Below are positions 23,701 to 34,705 of a stretch of 64,000 bases of DNA, one piece after another. The notes below the pieces were generated by a model. That model ran no database searches, had not been told where the DNA came from, and saw nothing but the letters and a program-made list of their open reading frames with translations. Source of the DNA: Costus lasius (Eukaryota > Streptophyta > Magnoliopsida > Zingiberales > Costaceae); assembly GCA_027563935.2 (NCBI GenBank), contig CM050454.1:22007501-22071500 (forward strand), in the 5' to 3' direction. Both the position numbers and the translations under genes were made by a program. The number at the start of each line of letters is the position of its first letter. Position 1 is the stretch's first letter.

Positions 23701-24353
23701 GCATTATTCAAGTCTCTGAAATCCATGCAGATTCGGATTTGCCCATTTTTCTTCTTTACGGGGACGATACTTGCTATCCAGTCAGCGTATTTCTCCTCTC
23801 TTATAAAACCCGCCTCGATTAGTTTCTTTATTTCGAGGGTAATTTGCTCCTCAAGCTCTATCCTCATTCTTCTCGGTGCTTGCTTCACCGGAGTGATATC
23901 AGGACTGATCGATAAATTATGGACAGCGACCTCCGAGCTCAGGCCCGGCATCTCTTTATATGTCCACGCAAAGCAATCGCTAAACTCGTGGAGGAGTGCT
24001 TCCAGCTGGCCCTTTTCATGTTGAGAGAGTTGTGCACTTATGTAGGTGGGCCTAACATCCTCTTCCGATCCGAGATTGACCTCAATCAACTCGTCGCAGG
24101 TGGTCTGCCCCCCATCTTCCAGTTCTTTTGGTGCCCTCTTGAATTCTTCATTTCCTTGTTCCATTGCGCATGCTTCGCCTATTGTCACCATATTGCAAGT
24201 ATATGAATGAAACATAAGAGCTTCTTCATTTGGTTCTATATACCCTAAACCGCGGGTGCTGGAGATCTTCCCATTTGGTAACGTGATATTTCGTGAACTC
24301 GGGTTCCACAACTTTTCAAATTGGCGTAACTCACTCTTTGAACGAGGCTTCAA
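20763..24353 (-). CDS. Tat polyprotein: RT, RNase H, archaeal-type RNase H, integrase
   Basis: The 1196-codon frame is uninterrupted but has no ATG at its 5' end; it would be reached from the upstream frame by a shift. RT spans about residues 150-370, with YVDD at 308-311. The first RNase H (about 450-570) has lost the catalytic Asp (ILYTMALEAS where YTDAS is usual). A second, archaeal-type RNase H follows (FDGAS near 604, NNEAEYEA near 650, GDSQ near 677, ADALA near 727). This dual arrangement marks the Tat lineage. Integrase has a zinc-binding H844/H851/C882/C885 and the DDE residues D914, D975 and E1011. A C-terminal segment ends at 20763. Together these would copy the RNA and insert the DNA. 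This is the best preserved coding part of the element. Confidence 0.92.
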   Translation of the reverse strand: MKPRSKSELRQFEKLWNPSSRNITLPNGKISSTRGLGYIEPNEEALMFHSYTCNMVTIGEACAMEQGNEEFKRAPKELEDGGQTTCDELIEVNLGSEEDVRPTYISAQLSQHEKGQLEALLHEFSDCFAWTYKEMPGLSSEVAVHNLSISPDITPVKQAPRRMRIELEEQITLEIKKLIEAGFIREEKYADWIASIVPVKKKNGQIRICMDFRDLNNACPKDDFPLPVTEVMIDSVSNFEVFSFMDGSSGYNQIKMAPEDEKHTAFRTPIGIFSYTVMPFGLKNAGATYQRAMTKIFDDLIHKLVECYVDDLVVKSRSRAEHCQDLRTVFTRIRKYNLKMNPFKCVFGVSSGKFLGFVVKHKRIEIDPAKIGSIKNMPPPKNLKELRSFQGRLAYIRRFISNLSGRIHPFSKLTKKSAPFIWDDTCQNAFENIKEYLSYPPVLGAPITGKPLILYTMALEASLGALLAQNNDDGKETALYYLSRMFVGVEHSYSPIEKQCLALIFAIKKLRHYLLEHEVRLISRVDPLRYLMTRPALTGRLAKWAVLLQEFDITYVSQKAVKGQILADFLAAHPVPDDSPLSYDFPDEEILNTETDDGYWELYFDGASSIQPAIPPNIPKVKSGIGLVFITPEKGILHYSLALTGPCTNNEAEYEALIAGLELALEMKIKKMHIYGDSQLIVKQVTGKYQVKKMELHKYHAKAVGLMEKVPHVTLTCVARAANGRADALAKFAKELARPSIDQINIVIRDRKLIAPAENDNVNKKEATDAMTVSLTQEHDWREPFVNYLKSGILPEDKTQRVQLKRRALRYTFVNDTLYRRSYEQLWLRCIAIDEIAHVLREVHFGLCGAHQSGPKMYLKIKRLGYYWPSMVRDCINCAKTCHLCQVHGDLIHKHPNPLHPTVSSWPFEMWGTDIVGPIEPSSSLGHRFILAATDYFSKWAEAVPLKEVKATNVVNFFRANVLSRFGTPRRIISDNGLAFKNALIYKFAERHKIDWRYSSIYNPRANGLAEAFNKTLCKLLKKSVSKNKKEWHQKLVEALWAYRTTYRTPTQSTPYSLVFGVEAVLPLEVEIPSLRMAMQCDMTMDENVQLRLDELDTLDEQRLVAQQNLELYQAQMARAYDKLARERTFKKGDLVLVVRRPIISNKMTKGKFNPNWEGPYVIGKVYEGGAYQLTDQDGAHPMPPINGRFLKKYHV

Positions 24354-24646
24354 ACAACCATACTTTTTACGAGATTTTTTAAGCTCGGGGGGTAATAAGC
24401 AAATGGGGGGACTTCGATAAGTTGCGTTGACTCTGGGTCATTTTCTTTATTCGTCCTGACGTGATGAATTTCATCTGACTGATAGAAGTGTATGAGTTTA
24501 TGAACAAAGAGCCTTCCTTTTGCGCATTCCCTCTTGCCAGGAACAATAAAGGTCTTCATCTCTATAACTTGCGATGCGTTCAGGGGGGTGAAACCCTTAA
24601 GATAGCCTTGAGGAACTCTTAAAATTCCTACCTCATATTCTGTCAT
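24350..24646 (-). pseudogene. Tat linker between protease and RT
   Basis: This 98-codon frame is in phase with the protease frame and separated from it by one TGA (24653-24655). It has no domain I recognise and ends where the RT frame begins, in another phase. It is probably the protease-RT linker of the polyprotein, split off by a nonsense change before it and a frame change after it. Confidence 0.65.
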
Positions 24647-24652
24647 ATTTTG

Positions 24653-26032
24653 TCATGTTGTTAGTCTTTGCGACCAACCTTCCTTCTCATGAGTTTCAAC
24701 CACGTCGCACGCAGAGGCTGAACAGTCACTCGCTTCTGACTCGGAGTCACTTCCAAAATGGGGACATGCGGACAAAGTTGTCTTCTTTAGTTTAGAGATG
24801 ATCGAGTTCTGTAGTGTTGATTTCGCAGGCTGCGTTGTCGATCCAATGAAATAGTGTGCATCTTCATATTTAACTTCATGCACTGAGAAGGGCTGGATGT
24901 CCCCATCGATACGCTCTTCCCTACCTTCCTTCAAGTATTTCAAGCATTGGTGTAAGGTAGAGGGGATTATGTGATTCTCATGCAGCCAAGGTCTCCCGAG
25001 CAACGCCTTGTATGATGTATCGGTGTCGATAACGTGGAATTTAACTTCGGTTTTTAAATCATCGAGCTGCAATGGTAAATATATAGAGCCTAAAGCCTTC
25101 TGGCTATTTTTATTGAACCCTTGGATGATAACTTTTTCGGCTGTTAAATTATGGACGCCTAAAGAAAGGCTTTTGAAGGTCCGCAAGGTTATGAGGTTAA
25201 CCGACGACCCTGGATCAACTAAGATTCTGCTTATCTTTATTCCTTCCACATCCCCGGTCACATAAAGCGGTCGATTATGCTGTGACGTTCCCAATAGCAT
25301 GTCATCATCATTAAAAGTAATGGACGATGTAGCGTACGTACTTAATGCCTCCTTTATATCAGGCTCCACGAAGAATGCTTGAAATTTTTGAGGGTTTTGC
25401 AGGGCGTAAATAAGAACATCCCTCAGTTCTTGTGACATCATCAAAGCATCATATATGCTGAAGAGGGCGGGGACCTTCCTCAAATGCGACAGTATATTAT
25501 ATTCAGAAGAGGATAGCTTTAGTGGGAGTACCGCATCGCCGTCCACTTCCTGTGTTTCAATTTGCTTTCCTTTGAATTTTTCCTTTTCTTTGTCTATCGT
25601 ACGTCCTATTATGACCTTACCGCTTCTAAGATTCATTTGGCATGATTCGTTTATTTGCTTACTTCTTTCAACGGCAGGTGCTTCCTCATATAAGTAGGCA
25701 GGTAAGACCTCATCATCGGAGTCACTTCCCAGGTTAATCGCGTTACAGACACCCATCCTCGCGATAGTGACGGCTTCAACATTGTCAGTTTTGTTTTCTT
25801 TCGGGGGCTCCGAGATCACCGATATCATCCTATAGGATTCTACCTCGTACTCTTCATCTTCCAAGTCATTTTCCAGGAGTCCTTCCCACACCTCTTCAGT
25901 GATATAGTGGTGAAGTTTTATAGGCTCAGGCATTTCTTGCACATACTCTTCAAGCGAGTCGATGTATTCTTTGAGATCGCTCTTTTCTTGCGCCTTAGTT
26001 GAGAAGGCTACTTTCTTATTTTTGTTCTTCAA
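24653..26032 (-). CDS. Tat aspartic protease region
   Basis: The frame overlaps the end of gag by 17 bases in a different phase and lacks an ATG there (it opens at TTG), so translation would need a frameshift or readthrough. The acidic N-terminal half is unassigned. The protease core carries the active-site DPGSS motif (SRILVDPGSSVNLI) and the flap-side ALLGRPWLHE. It would cut the polyprotein. The frame ends in a TGA before the linker. Either the gag-protease shift is programmed or it is an inactivating indel; an A-rich run (ACAAAAATAAG) lies at the overlap. Confidence 0.8.
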   Translation of the reverse strand: MKNKNKKVAFSTKAQEKSDLKEYIDSLEEYVQEMPEPIKLHHYITEEVWEGLLENDLEDEEYEVESYRMISVISEPPKENKTDNVEAVTIARMGVCNAINLGSDSDDEVLPAYLYEEAPAVERSKQINESCQMNLRSGKVIIGRTIDKEKEKFKGKQIETQEVDGDAVLPLKLSSSEYNILSHLRKVPALFSIYDALMMSQELRDVLIYALQNPQKFQAFFVEPDIKEALSTYATSSITFNDDDMLLGTSQHNRPLYVTGDVEGIKISRILVDPGSSVNLITLRTFKSLSLGVHNLTAEKVIIQGFNKNSQKALGSIYLPLQLDDLKTEVKFHVIDTDTSYKALLGRPWLHENHIIPSTLHQCLKYLKEGREERIDGDIQPFSVHEVKYEDAHYFIGSTTQPAKSTLQNSIISKLKKTTLSACPHFGSDSESEASDCSASACDVVETHEKEGWSQRLTT

Positions 26033-28397
26033 TTGAGGGTTCTTCTTCTTTTTTCCTTTGACTTTCCCTTGTTGGTGGACGAGGTCTTGGCGATACGTAT
26101 CGTGGGGACAAAGAGTCTTTCCACACTATGCCTGGTATCTGTTGTAATTTTTGGAGGAGTCGCAACGTCCTTTTTGACACCACGGTATTCCACTCCTGGT
26201 CTTCTACAGGCGCCGGATCTATTCTTGTTTGAATAAAATCAACCTCCTCGGTTTGGGTTTCATTCAAAACCTGTTTCGACAGAGTTATCTTTCCTGTCTT
26301 AAATTGTTTATCCACCCAATCTTTGAAAATATAGCAGTCTTCTATTGTGTGCCCCAGTACGCGATGGTAAGGGCAAAAGTTGGGATCGTCAGTCTTATTA
26401 CTTTCTTCAGGGCGTTTCGGCTCTGGTAATTGTAAGCCATTCTTCAGAGCATCCCTAAAAATTTTCATCGTCTTTTCTCTTTTGAACGAATAGATTTTAT
26501 TCTTTCTCTCTTCAAGGGTCAATGGCTTGCCTCGGCTATTTTCGCCAAGCGTTGGTGCTTTCTCGATTCGGGGTATGTTTGTATTATGAACTTCCACCCT
26601 TTTGCTTTTGCTAGCAGCGTTTGTATAGGCGATCTTGGGTTCATTCCTTCTTGGTTCTTCTCTTTTGAACCTTGGGTTCTGCGTATTTACATAGGGCTGA
26701 TGATTTGTTCGCTCCAGTTTTGCCACTTGGGTGATCAATTCTTGAAATGTAGAAATGTTATTGCCGCAAAGAAAGGGGGCCATCCAGCTGTCGATATTGC
26801 GGACCAACAACTCCACGGCTTCAGTTTGCTCTAGTGGCTTTTCGCATTTAATACTCAAATTCCTCTATCTTATGATGTAATTAAGGACGGTTTCATCTTT
26901 TCTCCTTTTTGTATCTGCCAGATCCGCGATCGTAATCTTATCGCTTACCGAAGCAAACTTCATCCTGAAGGTTTCCTCCATATCAGCCCAGGTTCCGATA
27001 ACTTCATTCTCTAGGGAGTAATACCACTCAAAGGCAACCCCTGAGAGACTTTGTGGAAACTGCCGGAGCAATAAGGCGTCGTTGCCGCCAGTATTCCCAC
27101 AAGTCGCGACGAAATGGGCTAAGTGCTGGTCAGGGTTTCCTATTCCATTAAACATCTTAAAGTGCGGTACGATGTACCCTTTGGGGTAAGGGATATCATC
27201 GTATACAGCTGGGTAAGATCTCCCTCGCCTCCTTCGCGGAGCAATTTTGGTTCCCTCCATTTGCTTCAGCTGGTCCATCACCAGTTCTTGTACTTCCTTC
27301 CTAGTTAAGGTGATGGCCTCGTCATTTGACTGAGCTGGTAAAGAAGATGTTGCCGGAGCGTTATTTTGTTCTCGCGATGATTGTTCTTGGCGTAACATCA
27401 TCTCTTGCGTCTTTGCAAGAGCACTAGTCACCTCTTCAAACTTCGCCATGAGGATGCTCATGTTGTTATCCCTCTTCTTGAGTTGCCTCTTGAGGTCGGC
27501 GATAGCTTCATCTCTATGATCATGATTAGTGGTCATGACAGGTTCTTCCTCTTCCTCTTCCTCTTCGAAAATTTCTTGGTGTAAAGGGGTCGCTCCTGGT
27601 TCATATCGTTGAACAGGCTCCTGGATTACAATAGAGGCCAACTTTTTACCCTTGGCTTTCCTTGCCATGGTCCGAAGGGTATCCTCCTCAGAATTAGAGC
27701 CGGCCTCCCGTGCATGTTCCACCATTCGTATCGTATGGATTGTATATCCCTTTATCTCCTTATGGCTAGTCTTGAAACACCTTTCCTTTCTTTTCATATT
27801 CTTTTGAGCCTTTTTGTAGGCCTCATAAACCCTTTGAGATATCGTCTTTTGAGCAGTGATATTCTTAGGTTTTGGATGAGGCCTGTTCTGTACGTGGGTT
27901 CGCAGCCGCAGTCCCTCTATCAGGTTAGAGTTTCTTAGAACCGACAGAAGTGGTGCAAATTTGTTTGTTACGGCGGTTTCTGTTTTAGCAGCAGAATGGT
28001 TACGCCTCACAGGGATTAGGCGACCTTGTTTGCAGAGCCTAGCCCCCTTCTTCCTTAAGGCTTGTCGTTCCTGCTTCCTTGTCTTCTCAGGGTTTGAGAA
28101 CGTAGTCTGGTGGATCTTGCCCCCGTTAGTAGTGAAAGATGGTTCCTCCTCTTCTTTGTTGAACGTGCTTCCATTATCAGTGAATGACGGCTCTTCCTTT
28201 TTTGTGGAAGTCTCCTTCTTCTTCAGGGGGGTCTTACTCTTGATAACTGGAGTATTCTTTCCTTTGCCTTTAATGTTCTCGGAGTCTGTAAAGGGTAGAT
28301 AGATGAACTCAACGTCTTCCTCCAAAATAGAGCCAAATTGAACGCCATGCATGATTATTGATGCGTCCTCAACAAAGATGTTCAGCTTCTTTGCCAT
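26016..28397 (-). pseudogene. Tat gag with one in-frame TAG
   Basis: Translation starts at the ATG at 28397 (MAKKLNIFVEDA). The frame is open for 510 codons to a TAG at 26867-26865, then continues in the same phase to 26016. The stop replaces what looks like Trp in a conserved YIIRxRNLS stretch (TGG to TAG). Before it lies the retrotransposon gag core (GYIVPHFKMFNGIGNPDQHL, then FEWYYSLE). After it comes a CPYHRVLGHTIEDC zinc-binding-like motif. A predicted coiled coil (DLKRQLKKRDNNMSILMAKF) and an acidic run precede the core. Gag forms the particle. The TAG may be an inactivating change. Confidence 0.85.
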
Positions 28398-28509
28398 TGC
28401 TGTGTAGAACAAAAGAAGTATAAGAACAAGGATGTGAAATCTTTGTGTCGCGTAATATAGCTCTCAAAGATGAAAGGAGAAGCCAGGTCCCACCGGGCGT
28501 GCCAGAATT
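28398..28509 (-). promoter_or_regulatory. Tat leader with primer-binding site at 28487-28504
   Basis: On the minus strand TGGCACGCCCGGTGGGAC begins five bases after the end of the 5' LTR. Position and TGG start fit a primer-binding site. I have not assigned the tRNA with certainty. The rest is a short leader to the gag ATG. Confidence 0.75.
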
Positions 28510-31500
28510 TGTGGGGTCATTTTGTTACATTGAGAAATGCGTTATGACCGTTTCAAATCCACCTTAAATCAATAAAGCTTTTTATTTAATGGGTTCTGGC
28601 TTCCAATGAGCGCAAGCATTCATTGTTAATTACCCCTGAGAGTAGGGAACCTTTGATTAAGAGATCTACAATACGCAACGAGATAAGAGAAAGAAATCGG
28701 ACAATATCATTTTACAAAACTTGACATATTTAAACGGTGAGAAAATGGGCTTTTTCATCAATTTAAATATCATGCGCCCACCGGACATTCGGCTTTGGAG
28801 CACTATAATGAGTGATACCCGGTCTAGGCAACCCGATGTTATATTGAGGAACTACGCCCCGATGGTAAACATCGACGTACGCACCTCCCAAACAATATTC
28901 CGTCGCAATTGCATTTAGACGTGTTGGGTATTTGATTTAGAAATTCATCCGGCTTTGCGGCGTATTGGATGATTTAATTTTGGGAGATTACCCGGCCTCG
29001 TGGCGTGTTGGATAACTTAATTTAGGAATTCATCCGGCTTTGCAGCGTATTGGATGATTTAATTTTGGGAAACTACCCGGCCTCGCGGCGTGTTGGATAA
29101 TTTAGCTTAGAAATTCATCCGGCTTTGCAGCGTATTGGATGATTTAATTTTGGAAAACTACCCGGCCTCGCGGCGTGTTGGATAATTTAGTTTAGAAATT
29201 CATCCGGCCTTACCGAATGAAACGTTATATCGAGGAGCTGCGCCCCGACGCTAAACGTCGACGTACGCACCTCCCAAACGATATTCCGTCGCATTGGTAT
29301 AAGGCTTTCAGTATGTTCGTACGAGTGTGTTTTTGGAGTTAGACATTTTACATTTCAGAGTATTTTAAATATGAGACAACGTGATATAGATTTATGCTCA
29401 TGATGCCGAAACGACTATACCGGATTCAGACACTTCATTAATTTCCATCTCCTTCTCTTTTTATCCCTTTTTTATCGCTTGTTTTCATTGTTGCCATTTT
29501 TGTTTCTCTCGTTTGTTATTATTTTTTTGCAAGAGTATAAAGCAACTCTTCCTTCGAGACCATGACATTCGATCATTAATTTGATCCCGATGTTAAACTG
29601 GGAATCAAGGGGCGGAATTAGCGATGCCGAGAGGGTCTTCTCTTGGTGACTCCGCAACCCTCGGTCAAAGGGGAAAGTTACCCTTTCCCTTTTTTTTTCG
29701 CGGCGGACAGACAGAGTCCGAGCGATTCCTTGATTGACGACGATTTTGGGGAATCGCCGTAGGGTTCGCGTCCCAGCGATTGACGACAGCGCCGGTCTCT
29801 GAGAAAGCGGGCAGGAGGCGTTCATCCGGGTCGGAGGAGGGATGATGTCACTACTGCGCTTCCGGCGGTATTGGGGCTTATGGCGTTACCGAGAGCGACT
29901 GCCAACTGTTTGTCGGCAATGAAGGAGAACGGAGGTGAGGCATAGGAGGCGAGGTCGCAGGGGAAGAGCGGCGGCGTCAGATCGTGGCAGCGTTAACATC
30001 GGCGGAGGTGGCAGAGATGGTCGGAAATGACCAAGCTTGTAGCGGGAGCTAGCATGAGGGATTAGGGTCCTGGGTGGTACGGATGGTGGAGGCGTCGAAG
30101 CGGCGACAACCCCTGTCGAAAATGACGGCGATCGCGCCCTACTACCCAGTAGGGAGATTTTTTCTTTCTCTCTTCTTCTTCTTCTTCTTTTTTTTATTTT
30201 AAATATCTCTTCTCCTAGATACTAGGAGAAGGGTTTTACGAGTGTTGTTTTTTTATTGATAGCAGATTTGTGGTAGCTCGTGAGGGGGTCTGCTGCCCTC
30301 CAAATCCGGGAACGAAATGAGGCTCGATTTCATCGAAGAAGAACTCTGATCAGGGCCTATACCGCACCAAATCATGGTAATCCCGAATTTTTGACAGGTA
30401 AATCATGGATCCTAGTCTTCCATCGTTCCTCTGAGTTCTCAATGTCAAATAAACTTGTTATTTGTCCGAAGCAGCAGATTAAAAGAGACGGCTGTTCAGT
30501 TCATCGTTCTTCTGTGCAAGGCTGCCGGAATTAATCCCACCACGGCGAGAGATTGTTCCTTTAACAATGGCGGGTTGGATTTGTGCTAACCCGGTGGCAA
30601 AGTTCCAGATGTCAACCCGGTAGTAAAATATATTCGGGTCGGATCCACCTCAAACCCACGTATACCTCCGCCCTCTTTATTATATGTATTTTTCATTTGT
30701 TGTCGTTTTTTTTGTTTTGTTTTCTTTAATACCTCTTTTGTCTGTGAGAGCCCTTGCACGGCGGCGACCGGCGATCTTTGTCAAGGTAGAATTCTCTGGC
30801 TGCTTACTGCGACCAGATTTCATACAGGTAAGCTTGCCTTTTTTTTTGTGTGTGATTTTCTCCCTTCTTAACTCCTCTTAGCGACGCAATTCATTTCACT
30901 ATTCCCTTCTCACAGGAAGAGCCCTCTTCAAGATTCTAAGGCGGCAGCAGGCCTTTTGACAGAACTCTTTGAGGGGTTTCATCGCTTGATGTGATTTTGT
31001 TTTGGACAAAGTCCCTGAGAAGAAACAAGGGAGGGCTTTTGACAGGTACTTCTCTTTTACGATTCAGATATCGGCTCTGTTTCTTCCCCTTTTTACGAGT
31101 TCTTATTTTTCTTTTGTGCTCTGGCTGGCCTTCCCGCGTCCCTTCTCCTTTTTCGTTTTCTTTTTATTAACTTCTTCGCATCTTTTTCTTTTTTTTTTTG
31201 TTTCATGCACCTCTTCAGTCTTCTTCTACTACGCTTCTATCAACGTCGACATGCTTCTTTCTTCTTCTACTACACCTCTGCCACCTTCAGCTGTTTCATG
31301 CACCTCTTCAGTCTTCTTCTACTACGCTTCTGTCACCATCGACATGTTTCTTTCTTCTTCTACTACACCTCTGCCACCTTCAGCATATTTCTTTCTTCTT
31401 CTACTACACTTCTGCCACCTTCAACATGTTTCTTCTCTTCCCCTTTTTGACGCCTCTCGTCTTTTCTTTTTCTTCTTTTTTTTTTTTACTCTTCATCTCC

Positions 31501-33683
31501 TTACGTCCTCCCTTTCTTCGTTTAGATTTTTTTTTGCTCTCGGGGTTGGCTTTTCAGCCTCTATTCTACCTCTCGCTGCTTCTCCTCCTTCTTCGGCTTC
31601 TGTATATCTTCTCGACCCCCTTCCTCTTGAGATTTCCCGACATTCTTCTTTCTTTTACCTCTTCTTCGTACTTCTGGCTGTTTTATCGTCGCTGAAGGTT
31701 CTCTTTTGTCTCTTTTTTTTACTCTCTTTTTTACGGATTCTCTCGGCATTTTTTTTAGCCCTCACCTCCTTCCTCTCTCTTTTTCTTAGAAATCCAGCAC
31801 CTTCTCTTCCCTTTCATTCTTCAGCCTTCCACATCACCTTTTCTCTCCTCTTTCTTTACCGAGTGCTCTCCGAACCAAAGAGATGATGTACACAGTGCCA
31901 GGGTGCATGGTGGCATCCATAAAAAGATTGCGTGTATAAAACTTGTGTGTGTGCTTCTCGTGATGCCAGGATGCTTAGTGCATCCATGAAGCCTAAGAAA
32001 ATCGAATGGGGGAAGAGAGCGTGTGTGTGTGCAGCCATCGTGAGCCAGGATGCTTAATGCATCCATGAAGCCTAAGAAAACCGAATGGAGAAGCTTTTCT
32101 TCATTTACCTTCTTCTTGCAGTCTCCTCTTCTTCTTGCGATGCCTTCGGTGGTGTTTTTTTTTCTTCTCTGTTGGCTCCTCTCTCCCTGTTCTTCTTTTT
32201 TTTTGGTCGCGACCCTTCTCTTATAAGGTTTCAGCCGATCCCTCACAGCTGTCTTCCCCTTTTTTATTTCGCACTCCCTCTATCCCTGTCACTGTGGAGG
32301 CCGCTTTTTTTTCTGCCAATTGCGGCGGCTACCTTTTCTCATTCTCCAGCACTTGTCCCCTCATCCTTTTGGGCTGGTGGCGGGTGATGACCCTTTTTGT
32401 TGCACCTTTTTGCGTGTTTCAGTTTTTGCTTCTGTTCCGTGTCAGACAATTTCCAATCCTCCTTAGAAATGTTTATATTTTATTCTCATTTTCCTTTCTT
32501 TTGTCTTTTGCAAAGCTGATTTTTTAATTAAGGTCCCTTTGTCTTCTTATCAGCGTTTAGGAAACTTTTATTTTCCTCTGGAGCTTCTTCTTTTTTTCTT
32601 TAGAAATTTTATTTGCTGCCAACGCCTGTCTTTTCTTATGAGTTACTATTCTCCTCATTCGTTTTCTGCTACGTTATCTCCTTGTAAATGCCTTGCCTTA
32701 TTAGGAGGGGTGCATTTATTCATTTTTATTAGTTTGCTTTGCCGCAAATCCCTTTCGTTATTTGCTACCGAACATTTTTCTTGAAATGCTAGTGTATGAC
32801 AGATTCTCCTTTTGATCCAATTTTAATGCATTTCCAACTTCATTAAGTCACAATCAATTTTGACTTGATTTCATTGAAGTTTGACCATCAATCTTAATGT
32901 CATTTGAACGCCTCACAATTTTTTTACATGAAGATTGGACCCGCATTGTGCATCCCCTCTCTTCTGTAGTCTTGATCATCAAAAGTTCCCAGCGCCTTTA
33001 CTTGATTTTGTGCTCCTTGCTTTACTCAAGCTGATTTTGTTACCTGTTTTCTTGTTAGAATTTTGACAAGTTCTATTAGGCTGAATAATAGATGGACTAC
33101 TCCCAACGATCCAACGGACAAATCCTGTAATTAATTTTGCATTCTGCAATAAATAGCAGGTTCACTTCTCCTGCATAGTTGTCTCTTAACAAATGCCGAA
33201 TACTTATGCTATATTTGCTTTGTAGAGGCATCAGGCAGACGGAAGAGAGGTGGCTTTATCTACGATATATCCATGTTTTATTGGTTCAAGAATGCTTGGG
33301 AGCTCCGTTTTGTTTTCATGGTCTTTTAATGAGGCAAAATCACTTGGTGTTGAGGATTGCGTAACAATTGCCTTGGGGTTGCTGGCATAGCTTTGTTCAC
33401 TGTGGCTTATGATTATTAGGTAGTGCAAGATAAGCAGAAAGCTACTCCACCGTTTTGATTCAATTCTGGATGGCACATTCACTCTTGGTTCGTTTATTTA
33501 CTCCAATGTCTTGCAATAACAGGAAATTGGTGTTCTGGCTCTTCTGTTCTGCATCTTTCATGCCTACACCGGTTTTAGTTTACCCGCGCAGCGAAATGTA
33601 TGTTGCATCAAATGAATTTGCTGTATAATTGGTTACGCAATAAAAGTGTTCTCCATCCCTTGCTGTGAAATTTCGGCCCAACA
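28510..33683 (-). repeat. Tat 5' LTR, 5174 bp
   Basis: It is the near-identical partner of 14213-19385, offset by 14297. It holds the same 85-bp array (28937-29212), pyrimidine-rich tract and 79-bp duplication. In sense orientation it begins TGTTGGGCCG at 33683. Confidence 0.92.
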
Positions 33684-34598
33684 TGGTGCACCTTGGCAGA
33701 GAAGGTAGACTATTTGTGTAACAGATTTGATTCCTTTAAGATGCAAATTGCTGTTATTTCTTCATCTATTGTTTGTGATATATATGGTAACATTGGTCAT
33801 GTCTCTGAAGATTGTAAAGTCATTGCTAGTCAGGATAGTGAACATGTTAATGCATTAGGGAACTATAACCAAAGTAGAAACAATGATCCCTATTCTGGTA
33901 CCTACAATCCTAGATGGAGAAATCACCCCAACCTGTCTTGGAAAAACAATAACAATGTAGGAGTACAAACTGAAAATAGAGGATACCAACAAAAGCCAAA
34001 TCAAAATCAAAACTCAAATCAGAATTCAAATATTGAGTCCATGCTAGAAAAGTTCATGCAAAATCAAAGCAAAGAAATTGAAGAGCTTAAGGGAATGGTT
34101 AGTCAATTAGCTTCTCAAGTAGGATCTTTAGCAGCCCACAACAAAATCTTGGTAAATCAAATAGCACAACAAGCTAGTAGTTCTTACAGAACTCTTGGAA
34201 AATTACCTGCTAAACCTGAGTTGAACCCTAGGGAGCACTGCAATGCTATCATCACTAGAAGTGGGAGACAATTAGAGGAACCGAAAGGGAAAGTTGTGAA
34301 CAATAAAAAAGAGCCTAATGATGATCATGATGATGAATTAGAGTTAGAAAATTCTTCTGAGCATGAACAAACCCAAACTAGTTTGCCACCTCAAAAAGGT
34401 GATGAATTAAAAGGGGATGTGTCATGTGAGAAAGATGATTCTAAACCTAATTTACCTCCACCTTATAGGCCACCTATACCCTTTCCACAAAGGTTAGTGC
34501 AAGCAAAACTAGGTAAGCAATTTAGCAAATTTCTTGAAGTATTGAAAAAGCTTTACATTAATATTCCTTTTACTGAAGCTATATCTCAAATGTCATAA
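33684..34598 (+). pseudogene. Athila-A gag, C-terminal part
   Basis: This continues the gag phase after the Tat insertion. It has a damaged zinc knuckle, CDIYGNIGHVSEDC near 33773-33814, where the second Cys of the usual CX2C is Tyr. An Asn/Gln-rich stretch (about 33880-34030), a predicted coiled coil (KEIEELKGMVSQLASQVGS) and an acidic segment before a Pro-rich PPPYRPPIPFPQRL follow. The last motif is typical of the gag-protease linker in Athila elements. The frame stops at 34598, and protease lies in another phase. Confidence 0.85.
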
Positions 34599-34705
34599 TA
34601 TGCAAAATTTTTGAAAGAGATCTTGTCCAACAAAAGAAAAATAGAGAACTATGGTACCTGTACTGTGGCTTAACTGAGGATTGTAGTGCTATCATTCAAA
34701 ATAAA

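Larger units (their letters stand above)
14213..33683 (-). mobile_element. Tat-lineage Ty3/gypsy retrotransposon with 5.17-kb LTRs, TSD TGGTG
   Basis: LTR copies at 14213-19385 and 28510-33683 are nearly identical. TGGTG flanks the element (14208-14212 and 33684-33688). The coding strand is minus, so the 5' LTR is at 28510-33683. Order is LTR, primer site, gag, protease, RT, RNase H, a second archaeal-type RNase H, integrase, a 1.4-kb 3' region, a purine tract and LTR. The dual RNase H and very long LTRs are features of the Tat lineage, which includes Ogre and Retand. Total length is 19.5 kb. About 25 LTR mismatches were seen by eye, so the insertion is recent. Confidence 0.92.
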
